NCBI RefSeq assembly: GCF_947500265.1
Contig: NZ_CANMRN010000002.1
Span: 124,001-188,000, forward strand
Direction of reading: 5' to 3'
Length of the DNA: 64,000 nucleotides
Origin: an uncultured Psychrobacter sp.
Lineage (GTDB): Bacteria; Pseudomonadota; Gammaproteobacteria; Pseudomonadales; Moraxellaceae
Below are positions 1 through 7,554 of this stretch, piece after piece. The notes below the pieces were generated by a model. It searched no databases. It saw nothing but the letters and a program-made list of their open reading frames with translations, and was not told where the DNA came from. Both the position numbers and the translations under genes were made by a program. Every line of letters begins with the position of its first letter. Positions within the stretch are counted from its first letter, which is position 1.

Positions 1-1
1 C

Positions 2-502
2 AAATGGAGTGTGCGCAATCTTGTCTCCCACGCTGAGCAAGCGATAGAAGATGTCATCAATGACTGTTTGCGTAGCTCACTATCTAGTAGCGATAATATC
101 AGTGCTCATGCACGCCGTGATGCCCCAGGTGTCTACTTATATGCAGATACTGCTGCAGCAGATGACAGTACCTCTACAGATGACAACTCTCTCGATAATA
201 AGATTATGCTTGGCAAAATGGCCTCGCTAGGCTTTAAGATTAAGCATGGCTTTAGCTACCATGGTATTGCGATTAATTTAAATTGTGACCTGTCCTCATT
301 TAACGCCATCAACCCTTGTGGCTATGCTGGCATGCAAATGTTGCGACTGTCTGATTTTGTAGCTATGCAGACAGATTCAGAGCAAACAGAGCAGCAAATG
401 AGCGATTCATTCAGCTATGAGACAGTCACTCAAAAACTTATTGATAACATCGCCAAGCGCCATGCTGGACTGATTGAGTTGCGAGCTATCGCACCTAAGT
501 AA
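2..502 (+). CDS. lipB: Octanoyltransferase LipB, 3' part (5' end outside window)
   Basis: LipB transfers octanoyl groups from octanoyl-ACP to lipoyl domains in the cytosol, the first step of protein lipoylation; the two lipoyl domains of AceF in this window would be substrates. The reading frame is open to the left edge, so the gene is partial; GTG at 11 is only an internal codon. Family signatures are visible: GKMASLGFKI, with the catalytic-type Lys near nt 215, SYHGIAINL, and NPCGYAG, with the catalytic Cys near nt 317. Between GVYLYAD and the GKMASLG block lies an Asp/Ser/Thr-rich insert of about 15-20 residues that the usual family core lacks. Family assignment is firm from the motifs. 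Confidence 0.9.
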   Translation, partial: KWSVRNLVSHAEQAIEDVINDCLRSSLSSSDNISAHARRDAPGVYLYADTAAADDSTSTDDNSLDNKIMLGKMASLGFKIKHGFSYHGIAINLNCDLSSFNAINPCGYAGMQMLRLSDFVAMQTDSEQTEQQMSDSFSYETVTQKLIDNIAKRHAGLIELRAIAPK

Positions 503-592
503 GTTTTGAGCCTATTTTTGCATAATCTTTTTTTGCATAATATCTTGCACGCTTAGACTTAAGCATTAAGAGAAAATTCAGTACAAACTTGC

Positions 593-598
593 TATAAT
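593..598 (+). promoter_or_regulatory. Candidate -10 box upstream of ppa
   Basis: A consensus TATAAT lies about 100 bases before the ppa ATG, in the gap after lipB. No good -35 hexamer is seen at the expected spacing, so this is only a candidate. Confidence 0.3.
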
Positions 599-696
599 CG
601 CATGCAGTACAAATCGGACGCAGCAACTATCCTTGCTGTATCCCTAGCTCAACCCCTTATTCAAACATTTAAAACAAAAGCAAATTGGAGCATTTT

Positions 697-1227
697 ATGG
701 CAGATTTTAACAAAATTTTGGACGCAGGCGACGTAGACGGCGGCATCATCAACGTAGTAGTAGAGATCCCAGCTGGTAGCAGCCATAAAATTGAGTGGAA
801 TCGCGAATTAGCAGTATTTGAGCTTGACCGTATTGACCCACAGATTTTCGCTAAACCTTGTAACTATGGTTTCATCCCACAAACACTTGACGAAGATGGT
901 GATGAGCTTGACGTATTGCTATTGACTGAGCAGCCACTACCGACTGGTATTTTCTTAAAAGCAAAAGTTATCGGTGTGATGAAGTTTGTTGATGATGGCG
1001 AAGTAGATGACAAAATCGTTGTTGTCCCTGCTGATGACCGTGACACAGGCAATGCTTACAACAGCTTAGAAGATCTACCAAAGCAGTTGATCAACCAGTT
1101 AGAGTTCCATTTCAGTCATTATAAAGACCTGAAAAAAGCTGGTACGACGGTTGTTGAATCTTGGGGCGATGTCGCAGAAGCGAAAGAAGTTATCAAAGAG
1201 TCTATCCAACGCTGGAAAGATCTATAA
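697..1227 (+). CDS. ppa: Inorganic pyrophosphatase
   Basis: Cytosolic family I pyrophosphatase. It hydrolyses PPi to two phosphates and so pulls biosynthetic reactions forward. The protein is 176 residues, the usual bacterial length. The metal-binding signature DEDGDELDVL and the downstream DDKIVVVPADDRD block are intact. ATG 697 is preferred over an in-frame TTG at 685: the sequence TTGGAG at 685-690 is a Shine-Dalgarno placed correctly for 697, and the protein then begins MADFNKIL like its homologs. It is monocistronic, with a strong terminator after the stop. Confidence 0.96.
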   Translation: MADFNKILDAGDVDGGIINVVVEIPAGSSHKIEWNRELAVFELDRIDPQIFAKPCNYGFIPQTLDEDGDELDVLLLTEQPLPTGIFLKAKVIGVMKFVDDGEVDDKIVVVPADDRDTGNAYNSLEDLPKQLINQLEFHFSHYKDLKKAGTTVVESWGDVAEAKEVIKESIQRWKDL

Positions 1228-1268
1228 TTATCAAATATTGGCAAAAATGCCAATAACGATAAATCATA

Positions 1269-1306
1269 AAATACCGCAGTCACCATAGTGGCCGCGGTAT
1301 TTTTTT
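1269..1306 (+). terminator. Rho-independent terminator of ppa
   Basis: Stem ATACCGC (1271-1277) pairs with GCGGTAT (1294-1300) and is followed by a run of T. It lies about 40 bases after the ppa stop. Confidence 0.85.
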
Positions 1307-1308
1307 GC

Positions 1309-1339
1309 TTGAATATTGCTTATCTAACATGGTTATAAT
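1309..1339 (+). promoter_or_regulatory. Candidate sigma-70 promoter for the 1385 gene
   Basis: TTGAAT (1309-1314) and TATAAT (1334-1339) are separated by 19 bases, a little long. They sit about 45 bases before the next start codon and after the ppa terminator. Confidence 0.35.
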
Positions 1340-1384
1340 GAGCATATAACTCATTCACACTTATACGCCGTAATAAGGACAGTC

Positions 1385-1849
1385 ATGTTTAACCCCGACC
1401 CTAGCGCAAAACCGGTCAATACCAAGTTGCCAAGAGACGTCATTATGATGGTCGAAAAAAACAACTTAGTAATGGCCATTAAAACTTTGGCGGCAGACGA
1501 AAACATCAGTATGGATGAAGCCAAAAGTAGAATTGATGCTTATGAGACCCAGCTGAAGGTAAAGCAACAACAGAAGCTCAATACAATCGCTAGTAAACAA
1601 GGCATTCCAAATCAGGCCATCAGCTTTGATAGAGAGCAAGAGGAAGAAGAGCCTGGACCATTGGTAAAAAACCGTGTTAACACGACTAAGCAGAGCCAAG
1701 GGTTTAAAGGGCTGCAGGACGGTGTCGATAGTCAGTTGAATGACTTAGGCTACAAGAAACCTCTACTGCCTTATTGGCTAAAACGATTGCTCGTGATCGC
1801 TGTCTTAATGATAGGAATATTTTGGATATTATGGCGAGTATTTGGTTAA
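1385..1849 (+). CDS. Hypothetical protein with a C-terminal membrane anchor
   Basis: The function is not recognised. The 154-residue protein has a charged, Lys/Glu/Gln-rich and probably helical N-terminal two thirds (residues about 1-120). It ends in one hydrophobic segment (about residues 133-152, KRLLVIAVLMIGIFWILWRV), so it is a tail-anchored type inner-membrane protein facing the cytosol. There is no signal peptide. The ATG follows an AAGGACAGTC Shine-Dalgarno region. It stands alone between ppa and a convergent exporter gene. Confidence 0.75.
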   Translation: MFNPDPSAKPVNTKLPRDVIMMVEKNNLVMAIKTLAADENISMDEAKSRIDAYETQLKVKQQQKLNTIASKQGIPNQAISFDREQEEEEPGPLVKNRVNTTKQSQGFKGLQDGVDSQLNDLGYKKPLLPYWLKRLLVIAVLMIGIFWILWRVFG

Positions 1850-1903
1850 GTAATTTAGCTAAATAAAAGACTGAATCAATATCCCTTCTATAAAACTGCA
1901 TAT

Positions 1904-1936
1904 CGGCTAGCTATAATTTAAGAATTTAGCTAGTCG
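1904..1936. repeat. Inverted repeat between convergent genes
   Basis: A nine-pair imperfect hairpin (CGGCTAGCT / AGCTAGTCG, one G-U pair, 15-base loop) lies between the ends of the 1385 gene and the TauE gene. It has no T-run, so it is at best a weak or Rho-assisted transcription end. Confidence 0.4.
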
Positions 1937-1995
1937 AATAGTTCATTGAAAACCTGCCCTTGAATCCTTTCAAGCGTCCATTCATCTCAAATTAC

Positions 1996-2811
1996 TTAGA
2001 GCAATCCTTTATATAAGAAGTAACAGCCTACGACGGTCAACAGTACTGCAAAGCATTTTTTCAGCAACTGTGGCGATAATGCGTGAGCAACTTTTGCGCC
2101 TAGCTTGGCGGTGAAAAAGCTCATGATGCTAATGCCGAAAAAAGCATAAATATGGACAAAGCCAATCGTATTGGGCACGTCGACTTGAGCTTGCATGCCA
2201 AAGAACATAAACCCTAGCGCACCTGCAATGGCGATAGGTAAACCACAAGCGGCTGAGGTTCCAACGGCTTTTTGCATAACCACACCGTAACGCGTGAGAT
2301 AAGGTACGGTTAAGCTACCACCGCCAATCCCAAAAATAGCAGAAGCAATACCGATACCCGCCCCTGCTGCTAGCTGCTTAGGCTTTGAAGGCAAAGCTAT
2401 ATGAACATTACCAGCATCGCTATTTGCTTTCTTTTTGCCACCCATAAACATTTTATAAGCAACCCAAAGCAAAAACACACCTACAATCAACTGGAGATAT
2501 AATCCAGATATCTGTCCTGCGATCCCCGCCCCTAAAAAGCAGCCTACTGCTAAGCCTGGCGTCAGATTTTTAAAGACAGGCCACATGACTGCGCCTTTAT
2601 TGTTGTGCGCCATGAGCGAGCTTATGGATGTAACGATAATAGTCGCCAGTGAAGTACCCAAGGCCAAGTGCATAATACTGTCAGGACTGTAACCCATTTG
2701 CGTAAAGACGATAAATAGCAGTGGCACGATAATAGTGCCACCGCCTACTCCAAATAGCCCCGCAGCAAATCCTGCTAGCGCCCCTATTATTAAAAAAGTT
2801 ATTAATTCCAC
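1996..2811 (-). CDS. TauE/SafE (DUF81) family sulfite/sulfonate-type exporter
   Basis: Polytopic inner-membrane protein of 271 residues with about eight hydrophobic segments. It has the two-fold internal repeat typical of the family: the motif FGVGGGTIIVPLL near the N-terminus recurs as FGIGGGSLTVPYL in the second half. Known members export sulfite, sulfoacetate or related organosulfur anions, but the substrate cannot be read from the sequence. It lies 113 bases downstream of the flavin reductase on the same strand, at the end of the mesX-mesD unit, which makes a sulfur substrate plausible. Confidence 0.85.
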   Translation of the reverse strand: MELITFLIIGALAGFAAGLFGVGGGTIIVPLLFIVFTQMGYSPDSIMHLALGTSLATIIVTSISSLMAHNNKGAVMWPVFKNLTPGLAVGCFLGAGIAGQISGLYLQLIVGVFLLWVAYKMFMGGKKKANSDAGNVHIALPSKPKQLAAGAGIGIASAIFGIGGGSLTVPYLTRYGVVMQKAVGTSAACGLPIAIAGALGFMFFGMQAQVDVPNTIGFVHIYAFFGISIMSFFTAKLGAKVAHALSPQLLKKCFAVLLTVVGCYFLYKGLL

Positions 2812-2924
2812 AGGATAGTTACTTCTTATTTAGATTTAATGAAATGATAATTATAGTTAAACGACTGCTCAATATTGCACGAGCAATAGCCCATAGGCTT
2901 AGGTGTTAGATTATAGATATTGGA

Positions 2925-3440
2925 TTAAATAAGCTCTACTTGCCCAACTCTAGAATAGGCACGATTGAAGTAAACCAACCCTTCATCAGTTCCGCCTTGT
3001 GGCTCAGCCTGATTGATGGCGACAACGCGGCACATAAAGACGCTATGTGTGCCGACTTCTTGAATTTGTTCAATCTCACAATCAAAGCTGACCAAGGCAT
3101 CCTCCAATACAGGAGCGCCTGTTTGTAATTGTGTCCAAGAACCATATTCGAACCGTTCTTCTGAACACAGTTTAGAGGCAAAAGCATTGGACAGCTGCTC
3201 ATGTTGCGCGCCTAACACATTGACACTTAAAATCTTATTTTCCAGAAAGTAGCCATGTGACCGAGACGTTTGATTCATACAGACAAGCAAGGTCGGCGGT
3301 GTGTCTGTGACACTACATACTGCCGATGCTGTAAACCCATGTACGCCCGTTGCACCTGCTGTGGTCACCACATTGACCGCAGTCGTTAGCAAAGACATGG
3401 CATCTCTAAAGTCGGTCGCGTCAATCCTATCTTTAATCAT
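2925..3440 (-). CDS. Flavin reductase-like, FMN-binding split-barrel protein
   Basis: A 171-residue protein of the HpaC/RutF-like flavin reductase domain family. Such enzymes use NAD(P)H to make free reduced FMN or FAD for a partner oxygenase. Typical features are the N-terminal FRDAMSLLTTAVNVVTT block, the GFTASAVCSVTDTPPTLLVCMN flavin-binding stretch, the FLENKILSVNVL strand, and a closing LVYFNRAY motif. It lies about 105 bases downstream of mesD, in the same direction. MesX is regarded as a putative oxygenase, so the likely job is to feed it reduced flavin; this is inference. Confidence 0.88.
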   Translation of the reverse strand: MIKDRIDATDFRDAMSLLTTAVNVVTTAGATGVHGFTASAVCSVTDTPPTLLVCMNQTSRSHGYFLENKILSVNVLGAQHEQLSNAFASKLCSEERFEYGSWTQLQTGAPVLEDALVSFDCEIEQIQEVGTHSVFMCRVVAINQAEPQGGTDEGLVYFNRAYSRVGQVELI

Positions 3441-3545
3441 TGCTTCAATCCTGAGAAACGTTAAAAAATAACGTTAAAAAATTGTGCTTCAATTTTAGTT
3501 TTGCAAAGGAAATTCTTTAAATAGAATTTCCTAAACGGCTAAACT

Positions 3546-4574
3546 CTAAGCAGTCAGTTCTTGACGAACGATTTGAGCACCAGCGCTTAAGGCTGCGAGC
3601 TTACCACGTGCGACTTGGCGAGACAAAGGTGCCATGCCGCAGTTGGTCGCAGGATACAGCTTGTCAGCATCAACGAATTGTAGCGCTTTGCGTAGCGTAT
3701 CTGCCACCTCTTCTGGTGTCTCGATAGTGTTGGTTGCCACATCAATGGCACCGACCATCACCTTTTTACCACGAATCAATTCAATCAGATCCATAGGTAC
3801 ACGTGAGTTTTGACACTCCAGTGAGATAATATCTATTTTAGACTGTTGCAGTTTGGGGAACGCTTTTTCGTATTCGCGCCACTCTGAGCCCAGTGTCTTT
3901 TTCCAATCGGTATTGGCTTTGATGCCATAGCCGTAACAAATATGCACAGCTGTCTCACATTTTAGGCCTTCAATGGCGCGCTCTAAAGTTGCAATACCCC
4001 AGTCGTTCACATCATCAAAGAACACGTTAAATGCTGGCTCATCAAACTGGATAATATCAACGCCAACCGCCTCTAATTCTTTTGCTTCTTGGTTCAGGAT
4101 TTTAGCAAATTCCCAAGCCAATTTTTCACGGCTTTTATAATGACTGTCATATAACGTATCAATCATCGTCATCGGCCCTGGCAGCGCCCATTTAATTGGC
4201 TGATCGGTTTGCTGACGTAAAAACTTGGCATCATCAACAAACACGGACTTTGGGCGGCTCACCGCACCAACGACTGAGGGCACGCTCGCATCATAGCGAT
4301 TGCGGATTTTGACCGTTTCACGCTTCTCAAAGTCAACACCATCAAGGTGCTCGATGAATGTAGTCACAAAATGCTGACGGGTCTGCTCGCCATCACTGAC
4401 AATATCAATCCCTGCATGCTGCTGCTCTTGCAATGATACACGTAGCGCATCTTGCTTGGCTTCAAGCAACTGCTCGCCCTCTAGCGCCCAAGGTGACCAA
4501 ATTTTCTCTGGTTCTGCTAGCCAAGAAGGTTTTGGTAAGCTGCCAGCGGTAGACGTCGGTAATAGTAGTTTCAT
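3546..4574 (-). CDS. mesD: Folate-independent methionine synthase MesD (core MetE-like)
   Basis: This 342-residue protein corresponds only to the C-terminal catalytic half of cobalamin-independent MetE (about 750 residues). It lacks the N-terminal folate-binding domain. The zinc ligands of the MetE core are all present: H211 and C213 (VHICYGYG), E253 (SLECQNS) and C312 (ATNCGMAPLSR). Core-MetE proteins next to a DUF1852 gene form the described MesD family. It makes methionine from homocysteine without methyl-tetrahydrofolate, needs MesX, and works in aerobes; the methyl donor is not settled as far as I know. The gene follows mesX after 54 bases and was probably co-transcribed with it. Confidence 0.9.
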   Translation of the reverse strand: MKLLLPTSTAGSLPKPSWLAEPEKIWSPWALEGEQLLEAKQDALRVSLQEQQHAGIDIVSDGEQTRQHFVTTFIEHLDGVDFEKRETVKIRNRYDASVPSVVGAVSRPKSVFVDDAKFLRQQTDQPIKWALPGPMTMIDTLYDSHYKSREKLAWEFAKILNQEAKELEAVGVDIIQFDEPAFNVFFDDVNDWGIATLERAIEGLKCETAVHICYGYGIKANTDWKKTLGSEWREYEKAFPKLQQSKIDIISLECQNSRVPMDLIELIRGKKVMVGAIDVATNTIETPEEVADTLRKALQFVDADKLYPATNCGMAPLSRQVARGKLAALSAGAQIVRQELTA

Positions 4575-4628
4575 ACGATTTATCTTCTGATTAATTTGTT
4601 TTTTATTATGTTGATGAGTAATGCTCAG

Positions 4629-5666
4629 TTAAGCGGCTTGCTTCCTAGCCGTTTCTTTTTCAGCAGCTTCTTTTTGAGCAGTATCGCCTGTTACATCATA
4701 GCTTGCAGCCCATTCCTCAAGGATTGTTTGATACGGCTTAATAAAATGCGTCTCAGTAAATCTGCCTTGGGTCACTGCCATCTGACTGCGTTCGGCACGG
4801 TCATAGACCACTTGAGTTAATGAATAGTCTTGGTAATTCAGGCTAGGTTGATACACTTGACCAGCGCTTGAATTGGCATTGTAAATCTCAGGACGATAGA
4901 TCTTCTGAAAGGTCTCCATAGTACTGATTGCACTAATCAGCTCAAGATCGGTGTAATCACTGAGCAAGTCCCCTGCAAAATAAAAGGCTAACGGCGCGGC
5001 GCTACCTTCAGGCTTAAAATAACGTACCGTTAAGCCCATTTTATGAAAGTAATCGTCAGTCAACGAGTATTCATCTTGCTTGTATTCAATGCCCAATACA
5101 GGGTGCTGATTGACAGTACGGTAGTAAGTCTTGCTGGTTGACACGCTCAGGCAAATCACTGGTTTTTTGTGAAAATGAGCGTTATAAGCCTCTGAATTCA
5201 ATAAGTATTGAAACAGTTTGCCGTGCAACTCACCAAAATTATCTGGCGTTATGGATGCTAGGTTTTTGTCGCGATGCTCTGGTAACACAATACTAAAGTC
5301 ATAATCACGCACGTAAGATGAGAAACTGTTGCCAACCATACCGTCGATACGCTTGTTTTCTTTATGATCCACAATCGTTGTTTTTAGCGTTTCGATAATA
5401 GGAAACGTCTGACCATTGCCTTTAACATCTAGATCGACAGAGATGATATCAACTTCAACAGAATAACGATCTGCTGTCAGATTGTCCCAATGTGCCAATG
5501 CATTGAATCGGTTATTGATCATGGTTAACGTTTTGCGTAAGTTCTCTTCGCGGTGCTCGCCGCGTGCCAAATTTGCAAAGTTAGTCGTCAAACGCGTGCT
5601 ATCTGCAGGCTGATAGTTTTCGTCAAAACGAATGTGCTTAATTGAACAATTGAATTCTTTACTCAT
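4629..5666 (-). CDS. mesX: MesX (DUF1852), partner of methionine synthase MesD
   Basis: A 345-residue DUF1852 protein. The family occurs almost only beside mesD and is needed for its function; it has been proposed to be an oxygenase. I see no signal peptide or membrane span, so it is cytosolic. The assignment rests on overall sequence character and the mesD neighbour; no standard cofactor motif is obvious. The last 15-20 residues form a Lys/Glu/Ala-rich tail (EAAEKETARK) that looks like a lineage-specific extension. It is the first gene of the unit, and a MetR-type palindrome lies about 100 bases upstream. Confidence 0.88.
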   Translation of the reverse strand: MSKEFNCSIKHIRFDENYQPADSTRLTTNFANLARGEHREENLRKTLTMINNRFNALAHWDNLTADRYSVEVDIISVDLDVKGNGQTFPIIETLKTTIVDHKENKRIDGMVGNSFSSYVRDYDFSIVLPEHRDKNLASITPDNFGELHGKLFQYLLNSEAYNAHFHKKPVICLSVSTSKTYYRTVNQHPVLGIEYKQDEYSLTDDYFHKMGLTVRYFKPEGSAAPLAFYFAGDLLSDYTDLELISAISTMETFQKIYRPEIYNANSSAGQVYQPSLNYQDYSLTQVVYDRAERSQMAVTQGRFTETHFIKPYQTILEEWAASYDVTGDTAQKEAAEKETARKQAA

Positions 5667-5767
5667 GGTGATCCGCTACCTTATTTATCTGAGATAAAAC
5701 CAAATCTGTGTATGAGGTGAATCATACCGAAATCTAAACATGAATAAAAACGATACAATTTAAACAT

Positions 5768-5788
5768 AAGATGAATTTTATTCATCTT
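5768..5788 (-). promoter_or_regulatory. MetR-type operator upstream of mesX
   Basis: Perfect inverted repeat AAGATGAA / TTCATCTT with a 5-base spacer. Its core, TGAA (5772-5775) - TTTTA - TTCA (5781-5784), matches the known MetR consensus TGAA-N5-TTCA with T/A in the middle. It sits 102 bases upstream of the mesX ATG, where an activator would bind. This implies homocysteine-responsive control of the methionine unit. No metR gene is in the window. Confidence 0.65.
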
Positions 5789-5916
5789 ATTGAAACTTAG
5801 AGATATAAAGAAAATTTAACAGCGGAAGTTTTGAGTATTTATTCATCGCATAATTAAGCCTTTAATATACTGGCGGCGAAGAAGGCTTTTATACTGCTTA
5901 AGAGTATTTGAGGCAT

Positions 5917-5945
5917 AAAAAAAGGATACCGTAGTATCCTTTTTA
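5917..5945 (-). terminator. Terminator of acr1 (possibly bidirectional)
   Basis: Nine-pair stem AAAGGATAC (5921-5929) / GTATCCTTT (5934-5942) with loop CGTA. The A-run on the left becomes the U-tail for minus-strand transcription leaving acr1. T residues on the right could serve the other direction. Confidence 0.8.
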
Positions 5946-5975
5946 TTCAAATTCGAGCCTGATAACACATCGATT

Positions 5976-6863
5976 CTAGTGATGCTCACCAGGAAGAATT
6001 TTGGCAAAGGCACGCTGAGCAAGGTTAGGCTTGCTATCAGTCGTTTGTGCGGCGGTCGAACTTGGGAAAATGCGATAACCAATGGACTGGACGCCAACGT
6101 TAAAGGCTGGTACCAGTGAATAAGTCGCCGATGCAAATTTACCCATATTACTAGCGATGCTATTTGGCTTATGAACGATGGCTTTTGCGACCATCATCGC
6201 TGCTTCGTCAGGCATCAGTGCTGGCATATAACGATATAGCTTGGTTGGCGCAATCATCGGGGTACGCACAAGTGGCATAAAGATATTGGTCACTTTGATA
6301 TTATCGCCTTTGACTTCAGCAGCCAAACAGCGACTAAATGCGTCTAAGGCAGCTTTTGACGCGACATATGCTGAAAAACGAGGGCTGTTTGCCAATACTC
6401 CAATTGATGAGATATTCACGATTTGACCAGTTTGGCGACCAATCATCGTTGGCAAGAAACCAAGAATGATTTTGACCGCGCCAAAATAATTAATCTCCAT
6501 GGTACGTTCAAAATCATGAAAACGGTTGACCGACTCATGCACTGAACGGCGAATCGAACGACCCGCATTGTTGACTAGTACATCGACATGCTTAAAGTCA
6601 GCCAAAATCTTTTCACTGGTTTTTTCAATCTCATCCATATTGGTCAGATCGCATGGATAGTAACTAGCCGCGCCGCCAAGTGTTTCAATATTTTCTTTGA
6701 CCATTTTTAGCTTATCTTCAGTACGGGCCAGCAAAATAACATGCGCGCCGCATTCACTGAGCAAAAAAGCCGTACGCTCGCCGATACCACTTGAAGCGCC
6801 TGTGATGATAATATTCTTGCCTTTGACGGCTTTGGTGATTGCTTTTTTCGAGAGATTGGCCAT
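5976..6863 (-). CDS. acr1: Acr1-type fatty acyl-CoA reductase (SDR family)
   Basis: A short-chain dehydrogenase of 295 residues, the same length as Acinetobacter Acr1. Acr1 reduces long-chain acyl-CoA to fatty aldehyde with NADPH, the first committed step of wax-ester synthesis. The cofactor loop TGASSGIG is at residues 21-28, and the catalytic triad is S153, Y166 and K170 (SAYVASK). Diagnostic agreements with Acr1 as I remember it are NNAGRSIRR, HESVNRFHDFERTMEINYFGAV, ISSIGVLAN, MPLVRTPMIAPTKLY and the closing LPGEH. A general SDR is the fallback, but this match is much closer than family level. The start follows AAAGGACTTTTT. Confidence 0.87.
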   Translation of the reverse strand: MANLSKKAITKAVKGKNIIITGASSGIGERTAFLLSECGAHVILLARTEDKLKMVKENIETLGGAASYYPCDLTNMDEIEKTSEKILADFKHVDVLVNNAGRSIRRSVHESVNRFHDFERTMEINYFGAVKIILGFLPTMIGRQTGQIVNISSIGVLANSPRFSAYVASKAALDAFSRCLAAEVKGDNIKVTNIFMPLVRTPMIAPTKLYRYMPALMPDEAAMMVAKAIVHKPNSIASNMGKFASATYSLVPAFNVGVQSIGYRIFPSSTAAQTTDSKPNLAQRAFAKILPGEHH

Positions 6864-6953
6864 AAAAAGTCCTTTTCGTTTATTCTATAGTTATTGGTAT
6901 TCGGTTATAGCATAGCAAAAAATGTCGTATGGAGTGAACAAAACCATAGTGGG

Positions 6954-6965
6954 CGTTAGCTAACG
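6954..6965. promoter_or_regulatory. 12-base perfect palindrome between acr1 and the DUF1622 gene
   Basis: CGTTAGCTAACG is a perfect 12-base palindrome about 90 bases upstream of the acr1 ATG, in the divergent intergenic region. It could be a repressor operator. No regulator gene is adjacent, so the role is inference. Confidence 0.35.
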
Positions 6966-7073
6966 GGACTTTTACAAATTTCGTCGACATAAATATTTAT
7001 AAATATATTTTTAGCTTGTTGTTAACTACTAAGTGCTAAGCTTTTTTCTGATCAATTATGAGGGGTACCTGCT

Positions 7074-7475
7074 TTGATAGACACACTAACTCACTATATC
7101 GACTTAATTGCCAAAATGATCGAAGTCATTGGCGTCCTCATTATGTTTTTTGGGCTATTTCTTGCTTTGTATAGAGCTTTTCGAGCGTCTGGTCATTTCA
7201 ATAATGATACTTATGTTGAAATCAGACAGACCGTAGGTAAGTCTATACTGTTGGGGTTAGAGGTGCTAATCGCCGCTGATATTGTGGCTACTGTCGTCAC
7301 CGAGCCATCGCTACGCAGCGTACTGGTGCTAGGTTTTATCGTACTGATTCGAACCTTTTTAAGCTTATCGTTACAGGTTGAATTAGAAGGACGATTCCCT
7401 TGGCAAAATAGAAAACCTGCGCCTGATAAACAGCCTGATACTGACAATCATACTGTGCCAATTGATAAAGCATAG
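7074..7475 (+). CDS. DUF1622 family membrane protein
   Basis: A 133-residue protein of the DUF1622 family, function unknown. Three hydrophobic segments are seen: residues about 13-33, 58-75 (ILLGLEVLIAADIVATVV) and 83-100. A basic, Pro/Asp-rich tail follows, probably in the cytosol. The start is TTG at 7074, read after GAGGGG at 7060-7065; the nearby ATG at 7058 is out of frame. The gene is divergent from acr1 and convergent with dusB, so it seems monocistronic. Confidence 0.8.
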   Translation: MIDTLTHYIDLIAKMIEVIGVLIMFFGLFLALYRAFRASGHFNNDTYVEIRQTVGKSILLGLEVLIAADIVATVVTEPSLRSVLVLGFIVLIRTFLSLSLQVELEGRFPWQNRKPAPDKQPDTDNHTVPIDKA

Positions 7476-7554
7476 CTGATATATAAAAGCGCCATCAAAA
7501 AACGATGCATAGACATGGTTAGCACTGATTTATAAAACAATATTTAAGCGATTA

